14,114 nucleotides of DNA from Clostridia bacterium (GTDB lineage Bacteria > Bacillota_A > Clostridia > Christensenellales > Aristaeellaceae), in contig JAGCIC010000055.1 of assembly GCA_017648805.1 (NCBI GenBank), positions 1 through 14,114 of the forward strand, read 5' to 3'. A model generated the notes under the pieces. The model saw only the letters and a program-made list of their open reading frames with translations. It was not told where the DNA came from and ran no database searches. A program made the translations under genes and the position numbers. Below, piece by piece: positions 7,833 to 13,570 of this stretch (the stretch's first letter is position 1; the number at the start of each line of letters is the position of its first letter).

Positions 7833-8776
7833 TTCTCGTTGATATCCTCAGTGGGCACTTCCGTCATTTCCAGCGCCTCATCTATAGCGGTCCTTGCGGC
7901 GTCATTTACGCCGTAAACGCTCTTCAGGGTGAGCCTGTGAGCCAGAACCGGCTGCGCCAGCGCCTTCACGTCGTCGGGAGTCACGAAGCTCCTGCCCTTT
8001 ATGAGCGCCCAGGCACGGCACGCCCGCATGAGCGCGATAAGGCCTCTGGGACTGACTCCCAGTATGACGTTCGTGGCCGCGTGCGTATTCAGCACCAGGG
8101 ACGACATGTACTCCATAACGGGCTCTGACAGGCTCACGCTTTCGCATTCTTTCCCCGCCTGTATGAGCTCTTCGCTGCCGCATACGCTGTCCAGCTCGAC
8201 CAGCGGGCTCTCGCCCATAAAGCGCTTGAGCATCTCCACGTTCTCCGGGCCGGTCAGCCTGCCCAGGCTCAGGCGCATCAAAAACCTGTCCATCTGCGCT
8301 TCGGGCAGCGGGAAGGTGCCCTGAGTCTCCACCGGGTTCTGGGTCGCGATGACTATGAACGGGCTGGGCAGTCGCCTGGTCTCGCCGTCTATGGTCACCT
8401 GCTTTTCCTCCATGCACTCCAATAGCGCGCTCTGGGTGCGAGGCGTCGCGCGGTTTATCTCGTCCGCCAAAAGTATGTTTGTGAACACCGGGCCGGGCTT
8501 GAACACGAATTCCCCTGTGCCCCTGTCAAGCACGCTCAAACCGGTGACGTCCGTGGGCAGCAGATCGGGAGTGAACTGCACGCGCTTGAACTGGGCACTT
8601 ACGCTTTTGGCGAGCGTTTTCGCCATGAGCGTCTTGCCTGTACCGGGCACGTCCTCCATGAGCACGTGGCCGCCCGCCAGTATGGCGGCGACTATCAGGT
8701 CGATCTCGTTGTCCTTGCCTACGATAACGCGGGACACGTTCTCGCGGATTGCTGTTGCGAACTGTTGAACATTCAT
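7829..8776 (-). CDS. MoxR-family AAA+ ATPase
   Basis: The 315-residue protein is a cytosolic AAA+ ATPase of the MoxR branch. Visible motifs are Walker A with GTGKT (45-49), the QFTPDLLPTDVTG segment typical of MoxR proteins, Walker B ILLADEINRA (101-110), the ATQNP sensor-1 strand, LPEAQMDRF with the arginine finger region, and the C-terminal lid with SPRGLIALMRACRAWAL. I chose ATG 8776 because AGGAGG (8784-8789, minus strand) lies 7 bases upstream; the frame stays open to 9301 but that stretch overlaps the penicillin-binding protein gene. The gene begins 14 bases after that stop, the only gap in the operon. MoxR proteins are thought to act as chaperone-like remodelers together with DUF58 partners. 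Confidence 0.93.
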   Translation of the reverse strand: MNVQQFATAIRENVSRVIVGKDNEIDLIVAAILAGGHVLMEDVPGTGKTLMAKTLAKSVSAQFKRVQFTPDLLPTDVTGLSVLDRGTGEFVFKPGPVFTNILLADEINRATPRTQSALLECMEEKQVTIDGETRRLPSPFIVIATQNPVETQGTFPLPEAQMDRFLMRLSLGRLTGPENVEMLKRFMGESPLVELDSVCGSEELIQAGKECESVSLSEPVMEYMSSLVLNTHAATNVILGVSPRGLIALMRACRAWALIKGRSFVTPDDVKALAQPVLAHRLTLKSVYGVNDAARTAIDEALEMTEVPTEDINEK

Positions 8777-8790
8777 GGCATTTCCTCCTG

Positions 8791-10206
8791 TTATAATCCC
8801 AGATCTATTGCTTTCTTCAGTGCTTTGGCGGCTATTGGCGCGGCAACGCTGCCTCCCGCGCCGCCCTTTTCCACCACTACAGCTATGGCGTAGGGGTGAT
8901 TTTCGTCCTCGTATAAAAAGCCTGTGTACCAGGCGTTGGTCTGGCTGTTTTTGTCGGAAGAGGTCTCCGCGGAGCCTGTCTTGCCGCAGATATAGCCTTC
9001 CGTGTACCCGTCTATCTTCGCCCGTGTACCGGTACCGCTTTTGACCGTCTCGTACATGTAGTACGCAACCGTGCGCGCCGGCTCCGGTTTTAAGCAAGTA
9101 ATGAATGTTTTCGCCTGGGTCTTTGAGATCACGAGCCCAGAGTGCCGCCTGATTTCCCTGACCAGCTTCGGCTCCATCATAACGCCGCCGTTTGCCACGG
9201 CACCGCTTATCATTGCCATGTGCAGGGGCGTCACTCCCGTGGTGCCCTGTCCGAACCCCGCCTGTATGAGCTCGCCTTCCGACTCGGAAGTGTTCAGGCA
9301 CCGGGACGCGTACATGATCACGTCGTCAAATGAAAACTCAGTATTGAAGCCGAACTTTTCCGCCTCCGCCTTCAGCCGCGCCGCTCCCATGCGGTAAGCA
9401 AGGGACGCGAAAGTGATGTTGCAGCTTTTGGTGAAAGCGTCCATGAGCGTCATTTCCCCGTGGGCTGTGCCCCCCGCGCAGCGGATCACGCTGCCCGCGA
9501 AATCCCACTCGCCGTCACACCTGAACTTTTCCTCCAGCACACCCGGGATCGCGTCCAGCGCAGCTGAAAGCGTCACTATCTTGAACACCGAGCCCGGCGC
9601 GTAGCGGAACTGGGTAGCCCGGTCATAGTAGGCGGTGTCTTCTGCCCATTCATCCATGTGGGCGGGGTCGAAAGCGGGCAAAGAAACTTTTGCAAGAATC
9701 TCTCCTGTTTTATAGTTGATTATCACGCACGCGCCTCTGGAACCCTCCGGGAACAGCGACGCCACATACTTGTTAAGCTCGGCATTCACGGTCAAGACGA
9801 TGTCGTAGCCCACCGGGTCGTCCCCCATAAGGCTCTGGAGCGTCTTATCCGTGCCCGTCCGGTCCGTCATGCCCAGCAGCGTGGTTGCGAAGCGTATCTC
9901 CACCCCCGTTTCGCTCATACCTTTCTGGTCGCCTATCACATGGGAGAGCGACAGCCGCGCAGCACGGTCGCTTACATATTCCCTTTCGCCTGCCCTTGCA
10001 CTGAATGCGAGGGGCGTCATTGCGCTGTCGTACACCGTGCCCTGCACGGTGGTCTTTCGCGCTTCCTGTATGCGGGTATTCTGGGCACGGTTGAGCCACC
10101 TGGCGCCGTTGGCGTTCACGCTTAATGAGAAGACCAGCATCGTAAGCAGGCACAGCGCGCAGAGGAAAGCGCATAAGGCGCTGATCTGCCTTCTTATCCG
10201 CTTCAC
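8791..10206 (-). CDS. Class B penicillin-binding protein (PbpA-like transpeptidase)
   Basis: This is a peptidoglycan D,D-transpeptidase that cross-links stem peptides outside the membrane. The 471 residues begin with a short basic tail and one membrane anchor (about 8-30), followed by a small N-terminal domain and the transpeptidase domain from about 130. All three active-site motifs are present: SVFK with nucleophile S206, SCN at 261-263 and KTG at 409-411. The length and lack of a glycosyltransferase domain fit the PbpA type of class B enzyme; no PASTA repeats are seen. Translation appears to start at GTG 10206, which overlaps the SEDS stop as GTGA, with GGAGG (10215-10219) 8 bases upstream. 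SEDS and class B enzymes form polymerase-crosslinker pairs, so this protein is the likely partner of the preceding gene product. Elongation versus division cannot be told from the sequence. Confidence 0.95.
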   Translation of the reverse strand: MKRIRRQISALCAFLCALCLLTMLVFSLSVNANGARWLNRAQNTRIQEARKTTVQGTVYDSAMTPLAFSARAGEREYVSDRAARLSLSHVIGDQKGMSETGVEIRFATTLLGMTDRTGTDKTLQSLMGDDPVGYDIVLTVNAELNKYVASLFPEGSRGACVIINYKTGEILAKVSLPAFDPAHMDEWAEDTAYYDRATQFRYAPGSVFKIVTLSAALDAIPGVLEEKFRCDGEWDFAGSVIRCAGGTAHGEMTLMDAFTKSCNITFASLAYRMGAARLKAEAEKFGFNTEFSFDDVIMYASRCLNTSESEGELIQAGFGQGTTGVTPLHMAMISGAVANGGVMMEPKLVREIRRHSGLVISKTQAKTFITCLKPEPARTVAYYMYETVKSGTGTRAKIDGYTEGYICGKTGSAETSSDKNSQTNAWYTGFLYEDENHPYAIAVVVEKGGAGGSVAAPIAAKALKKAIDLGL

Positions 10207-11534
10207 AGCTTAAGCCTCCCGCCCCGCATTTCAAGGGTCTTAAGGTCGTCATACTCGTCTTTGGCGTTCAGGGCGCTCACGCCCAGCACGAGCCCCATGA
10301 GCATCATGCTTCCGCACAGGCTGCTGCCGCCTTCGCTCACGAAGGGGAGCGTGACACCGGTCAGGGGCACTATGTGCAGATTGCCCATCACTATCAGCAG
10401 CATCTGGCTGGTCAGTTCGAATACGCCGCCGAACGCCGCCAGGGCGTAAAACTTCCCCCGGGCGCTCATCGCCGCCGAACAGCCGCGCAAAAGGATCATC
10501 GCGTAAACGCAGATCACGGAGAACGCGAACACCAGGCCGAACTCCTCACATATGGCTGCGAAAATATAGTCCGACGCCACCACGGCTACCTTCCGCGCGG
10601 CAGACAGGCCAAGTCCTGCGCCGAACAGCCCGCCGCTGGAAATTGACATGAGCCCCTGCACTATCTGGCGACTCTCTTCCCTCTGGCTGTTCCAGGGGTC
10701 TCTCCAGATATCTATGCGGGCGGAAAGGTATGAAAAGCCCGGGATCTTGTCCGCGTAGTATACGAACACCGCGCCTATGACCGCCGCGAGCGCCATCCCT
10801 GTCAGCGCCAGCTTCCACCTGCCCGTACCCACGGCAAACATCGCGGCAGTCAGCAGAAAATACAGCAGAACCGCGCCCAGGTCCCTCTGAAAAAGCAGTA
10901 TCACGCAGAGCGCCGCCGCGTACACGCCGTAGGCGAACCAGTCGTTAATTCGGCTTCCCCTGGTAAATCCGTAAGCCAGGATAACCACCAGCGCGGGCTT
11001 GACGAACTCCGATGGCTGCATCTGGTAACCGGCTATCCTTATCCAGCTTTTGGCGCTGGAAGCGGTGGTGAACCCGAAAGGCATCACCATAAGCACGGCG
11101 CAGGCCGCCATTATCAGCCATACCATCCAGCCCCTTATGCGGATAAAGTGTATCCCGAGCGCACCTATAAGCATGAACGCACAGCCCAGCGGCAGGAACA
11201 TGGCCTGGGAGACCGCTTTAGCAGAGGAGGTCAGCACTGCTCTTAACGTTATGACTCCCAGCCCCGCCAGGAACGCGGTGAGCAGGATGAGCGCCTTGTC
11301 CGCGTAAATCAGTTTGTTTATACCGTAAGTCAGCCCCCATGTGCCCAATGGCAGCGCGAAGGCCATGATAAGGCAGAACCGGTTGACATCCCCGTCCTTG
11401 AACGCCATCAGCACCATGCACACCGCCTGGAACGCCATTATAAGTATCATAAGCGGCATTTCATAGGCGCGGTGAATCTGCTTTTTGTAGTCTTCTATGA
11501 GCGTTTTGTCTTTTTTCAGGCCGAACAGCCTCAT
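10203..11534 (-). CDS. SEDS-family peptidoglycan glycosyltransferase (RodA/FtsW/SpoVE)
   Basis: SEDS proteins polymerise lipid II into glycan strands in the membrane together with a class B penicillin-binding protein. The 443-residue protein has roughly ten hydrophobic segments. Family signatures are WIRIAGYQMQPSEFVKPALV (164-183), FQRDLGAVL, the extracellular-loop WRDPW (277-281), QIVQGLMSISSGGLFGAGLG, SDYIFAAICEEFG with D322 matching the catalytic aspartate of FtsW/RodA, and VTLPFVSEGGSSL near the end. In many homologues the last motif has Tyr where this protein has Glu. The ATG overlaps the stop of the FHA gene as ATGA. The order FHA, SEDS, class B PBP is like the Actinobacterial fhaB-rodA-pbpA set, which favours a RodA-like role, but FtsW cannot be excluded. 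Confidence 0.94.
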   Translation of the reverse strand: MRLFGLKKDKTLIEDYKKQIHRAYEMPLMILIMAFQAVCMVLMAFKDGDVNRFCLIMAFALPLGTWGLTYGINKLIYADKALILLTAFLAGLGVITLRAVLTSSAKAVSQAMFLPLGCAFMLIGALGIHFIRIRGWMVWLIMAACAVLMVMPFGFTTASSAKSWIRIAGYQMQPSEFVKPALVVILAYGFTRGSRINDWFAYGVYAAALCVILLFQRDLGAVLLYFLLTAAMFAVGTGRWKLALTGMALAAVIGAVFVYYADKIPGFSYLSARIDIWRDPWNSQREESRQIVQGLMSISSGGLFGAGLGLSAARKVAVVASDYIFAAICEEFGLVFAFSVICVYAMILLRGCSAAMSARGKFYALAAFGGVFELTSQMLLIVMGNLHIVPLTGVTLPFVSEGGSSLCGSMMLMGLVLGVSALNAKDEYDDLKTLEMRGGRLKL

Positions 11535-12031
11535 TTGCCGCCCTTTCTTCTGTATACCCGCCTGTATCCCGGTGAAACGGGCCTCGCCGCCCGCCGTATG
11601 AGTTTAAAGTATACGACCGCCTTGCCCGCCAGAAGCTGTTCTCCGGGCTTTACGACAAGCGAGCCGTCGTCCGCCTTGACTTTGGAGACCTTCGCGCCCG
11701 GAGCGGGCGTCACTTCCATCACTCCGTCCCTGATCTCGTATTCGAAATGGCGCGGCTTGAGCCCGCGGTCTTTTACGCTCACGTCCGCTCCGGACGAGCT
11801 GCCCACGCAGCCCGAGCGGGTCAGGGGCAGGCGTTTTCCTTTGCCCTGCTTATCCGACGGCAGACAGAACAGCACCGCCACGGCGGAGTTTTCTCCCTCC
11901 TGACGGCGGATGCGCGCCGCACGGCGCATATCAACAAACGCCATGTACGCACTCCTGAACGCGATCGATACCCCCAGCGCGGCCAGAATATATCTCATTA
12001 GCAGCGCGGCGGTCCTGTAAGCAGCGGGCAT
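11531..12031 (-). CDS. Membrane-anchored FHA-like domain protein
   Basis: The 166-residue protein has one hydrophobic segment at about 10-32, a basic stretch (35-45), an FHA-like beta domain at about 50-145 and a basic tail. The FHA pattern is visible as a core strand ending in VGSSSGADVSV (76-86), LKPRHF (91-96) and late strands with VVKPGEQLLAG. Two residues that normally bind phosphothreonine are changed: the Arg of the GR motif is S78 and the Ser of the SxxH motif is K92, while H95 remains. FHA proteins usually bind phosphorylated partners of Ser/Thr kinases; this copy may bind differently or be structural. ATG 12031 has GGAGG (12036-12040) 4 bases upstream, a short but plausible spacing; ATG 11998 is an alternative. 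It is the first gene of the operon, 27 bases from the promoter -10. Confidence 0.72.
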   Translation of the reverse strand: MPAAYRTAALLMRYILAALGVSIAFRSAYMAFVDMRRAARIRRQEGENSAVAVLFCLPSDKQGKGKRLPLTRSGCVGSSSGADVSVKDRGLKPRHFEYEIRDGVMEVTPAPGAKVSKVKADDGSLVVKPGEQLLAGKAVVYFKLIRRAARPVSPGYRRVYRRKGGK

Positions 12032-12057
12032 ATCTCCTCCGATTGTAAACTGCTGAT

Positions 12058-12087
12058 ATTATATCAAATACTTCCTGTATTTTTCAA
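12058..12087 (-). promoter_or_regulatory. Promoter of the FHA-SEDS-PBP-MoxR-uvrC operon
   Basis: On the minus strand TTGAAA (12082-12087) lies 18 bases before a perfect TATAAT (12058-12063), with TG one base upstream of it, an extended -10. Transcription should start near 12050, about 19 bases before the FHA gene start. No other good promoter was noticed further down the operon, so this probably drives all seven genes. Confidence 0.8.
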
Positions 12088-12090
12088 GGC

Positions 12091-12105
12091 TTAAACAAGC
12101 TTTAA
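12091..12105. repeat. Small inverted repeat between the divergent promoters
   Basis: TTAAA (12091-12095) and TTTAA (12101-12105) are inverted around CAAGC. The same stretch also reads as two near-direct copies, CAAGGCTTAAA (12085-12095) and CAAGCTTTAA (12096-12105). It sits between the two -35 boxes and could be a small operator, but AT-rich DNA easily gives such patterns by chance. Confidence 0.3.
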
Positions 12106-12106
12106 C

Positions 12107-12135
12107 TTGACTATTTACCTTGCAGGTGATAAAAT
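12107..12135 (+). promoter_or_regulatory. Promoter of the rplJ-rplL operon
   Basis: TTGACT (12107-12112) lies 17 bases before TAAAAT (12130-12135), with TG at 12127-12128 giving an extended -10. Transcription should start near 12142. Its -35 lies 19 bases from the -35 of the divergent promoter, so the two polymerase footprints probably overlap. Confidence 0.85.
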
Positions 12136-12150
12136 ATCCGTCGGTAAAAA

Positions 12151-12226
12151 GCCCTGTGCCACAGACAGCGGGCGCGAAAGCGTAAATCCGGACAGTCAAG
12201 TCCGATGCCCGCCGAGGCGCGACGGA
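12151..12226 (+). promoter_or_regulatory. Ribosomal protein L10 leader (autoregulatory RNA)
   Basis: The leader folds like the Firmicute L10 leader. GTGCC (12156-12160) pairs with GGCGC (12216-12220). Next comes an asymmetric loop with ACAGACA on one side and CGA on the other, a kink-turn-like arrangement. GCGGGC (12168-12173) pairs with GCCCGC (12207-12212). Inside are a small GC-GAAA-GC hairpin (12174-12181) and the hairpin CGGAC/GTCCG (12189-12204). From knowledge of the family, L10 or the L10-L12 complex binds this RNA and lowers expression of its own operon through the attenuator downstream. The AGACAGCGGG and GCCGAGG boxes fit my memory of the Bacillus leader well. Confidence 0.82.
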
Positions 12227-12258
12227 AGGTTTTTTCTTGAATTCTTAAGAGAGATTAC

Positions 12259-12290
12259 CGCCCTTGCGCCCAACGCAGGGGCGTTTATTT
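12259..12290 (+). terminator. Attenuator hairpin in the rplJ leader
   Basis: A 10-bp stem pairs CGCCCTTGCG (12259-12268) with CGCAGGGGCG (12274-12283), with one T-G pair and the loop CCCAA, followed by TTTATTT (12284-12290). It lies between the L10 leader and the rplJ start, where premature termination would control the operon. GGGCG at 12170-12174 in the leader could pair with CGCCC (12259-12263) as part of an antiterminator; this is a guess. Confidence 0.75.
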
Positions 12291-12329
12291 ACCGTCAATA
12301 CGCTGGACGGGAATGGAGGTGTCAACATA

Positions 12330-12848
12330 ATGTCCGAAAACGAAAAGAAGTCTTCCGCAAGATTAGCCAAGGAGGCCGCCGTTGAAACTTTGAAGGAAAA
12401 ATTCAGCAAGGCGTCCACCGTGGTTCTGGTGGATTTCAGGGGTCTCACGGTGGCCGAAGATACCGCGCTCAGAAATGAGTTCCGCAAGGCCGGCGTCGAA
12501 TACACCGTCATCAAGAATTCCATGATCCACCTGGCAACCGAGAATACTCCCTACGGAGAGCAGCTCAAAGCCCTGCTGGAGGGTCCCACCGCCGTGGCCT
12601 TTGGCTACGAGGATATGATCGCTCCCGCGAAGATCGCCGCTGAATACGGCAAGAAGACCAAGAAGCTCGCCATCAAGGGCGGCGCGTGCGACGGCGCGTA
12701 TCTGGATGCCGCAGGCGTGCAGGCTCTGGCAGAGCTGCCCAGCAAGGAAGTGCTTATCGCCCGCTTCATGGGCAGCCTGATGAGCGCTGTAAGCAGCTTC
12801 GCCCGCTTGGTAGAGGCCTACCGCAAAAAGCTGGCCGGTGAAGAATAA
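12330..12848 (+). CDS. rplJ: 50S ribosomal protein L10
   Basis: L10 forms the base of the ribosomal stalk, binding 23S rRNA through its N-terminal domain and L7/L12 dimers through its C-terminal helix. The 172-residue length is normal. Clear family signatures are VVLVDFRGLTVAED, RNEFRKAGVEYTVIKNSM, LLEGPTAVAFGYED and the terminal helix SAVSSFARLVEAYRKKLAG. ATG 12330 is preceded by GGAGGTG (12315-12321), 10 bases after the GGAGG core; the frame continues upstream to a TTG at 12264, but that lies inside the attenuator hairpin and is not used. It is co-transcribed with rplL, 36 bases downstream. Confidence 0.98.
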   Translation: MSENEKKSSARLAKEAAVETLKEKFSKASTVVLVDFRGLTVAEDTALRNEFRKAGVEYTVIKNSMIHLATENTPYGEQLKALLEGPTAVAFGYEDMIAPAKIAAEYGKKTKKLAIKGGACDGAYLDAAGVQALAELPSKEVLIARFMGSLMSAVSSFARLVEAYRKKLAGEE

Positions 12849-12884
12849 TCCATATCTTACCTAACAAATAATTGGAGGTTTATC

Positions 12885-13256
12885 ATGAATATTCAGGAGA
12901 TCATTTCTGCCGTTGAAGGCATGACTATTCTCGAGCTGGCCGACCTGGTAAAGGCCATGGAAGAGAAGTTCGGCGTTTCTGCCGCCGCCCCCGTTGCCGT
13001 AGCCGCCGGCCCCGCCGCCGCCGCTGAGGCTGTTGAAGAGAAGACCGAGTTCGACGTGGTGCTCAAGGAAGTTGGCCCCGAGAAGATCAAGGTCATCAAG
13101 GTCGTCCGCGAAGTGTGCCCCGAACTGGGCCTGAAGGAAGCCAAGGCTGTTGTAGACGAAGCTCCCAAGACCCTCAAGGAGAACGTGGCCAAGGAAGCCG
13201 CCGAAGAGATCAAGAAGAAGTTCGCCGAAGTCGGCGCCACCATCGAGATCAAGTAA
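12885..13256 (+). CDS. rplL: 50S ribosomal protein L7/L12
   Basis: This is the stalk protein that recruits and stimulates translation GTPases. The 123-residue length is typical. The N-terminal dimerisation helices cover about 1-30, the Ala/Pro/Val-rich hinge about 31-50, and the globular C-terminal domain 53-123, with [20 protein letters not shown] and [18 protein letters not shown] as the family signature. GGAGG (12874-12878) lies 6 bases before the ATG. A strong terminator follows at once, so rpoB is not part of this operon as it is in most bacteria. Confidence 0.98.
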   Translation: MNIQEIISAVEGMTILELADLVKAMEEKFGVSAAAPVAVAAGPAAAAEAVEEKTEFDVVLKEVGPEKIKVIKVVREVCPELGLKEAKAVVDEAPKTLKENVAKEAAEEIKKKFAEVGATIEIK

Positions 13257-13270
13257 TTTCACGCCATACA

Positions 13271-13308
13271 AACAGGACATCGCGGAAATCCGCGGTGTCC
13301 TGTTTTTT
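13271..13308 (+). terminator. Rho-independent terminator after rplL
   Basis: A long stem of about 15 pairs runs from AACAGGACATCGCGG (13271-13285) to CCGCGGTGTCCTGTT (13290-13304), with one T-G pair and the loop AAAT, followed directly by a run of T to 13308. It should end the rplJ-rplL transcript efficiently. Confidence 0.93.
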
Positions 13309-13360
13309 GCAGCCGCAATGATCCTCCCGTATCTGCAGGTTTGCGATTTCCCGATGATGC

Positions 13361-13379
13361 TGCGGTATGATATGCCGCA
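13361..13379. repeat. Hairpin in the spacer after rplL
   Basis: TGCGGTAT (13361-13368) pairs with ATGCCGCA (13372-13379) with one G-T pair and the loop GAT. There is no T-run behind it, so it is not a standard terminator. It lies about 100 bases upstream of the next promoter; it could be an operator or chance. The rest of the 13309-13476 stretch shows no supported gene. Confidence 0.35.
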
Positions 13380-13476
13380 TGGATGCTAAATATGGCGATG
13401 TGCTCCTCGCAGCGTTTCAAATAGTTCATCAGGCAGCTCTGATACTGCCATTTTCATCTTTTTGCTAAATATATGG

Positions 13477-13504
13477 TTGACTTTATTCAGCCTTATCATA
13501 TAAT
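13477..13504 (+). promoter_or_regulatory. Promoter of the URO-D-like gene
   Basis: TTGACT (13477-13482) lies 16 bases before a perfect TATAAT (13499-13504). Transcription should start near 13511, giving a leader of about 60 bases before the gene at 13571. No riboswitch could be recognised in that leader. Confidence 0.75.
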
Positions 13505-13570
13505 CAGAATATGGTCGAGTATCAACCGGTGTGCCGCAGGGATCGATAAAAAAGCTCCGGAGAATGTCAG

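Noticed and set aside
8777..9301. Extension of the moxR frame by about 175 codons upstream
   Set aside because: The stretch overlaps the penicillin-binding protein gene on the same strand and has low-complexity Arg/Gly composition. ATG 8776 has a good ribosome binding site and matches normal MoxR length.
12221..12240. T-run after the L10 leader as a standard terminator
   Set aside because: The preceding helix is the multi-branch closing stem, with about 8 bases between it and the T-run. The hairpin at 12259-12290 is the better terminator.
12264..12329. TTG start extending rplJ by 22 codons
   Set aside because: It lies inside the attenuator hairpin, and the extra residues are not L10-like. 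ATG 12330 has its own GGAGGTG.
13432..13466. GGCAG/CTGCC hairpin followed by T-rich DNA as a second terminator
   Set aside because: It has only 5 bp with an 8-base loop, and the T-rich stretch is broken by other bases, so it is too weak to call.
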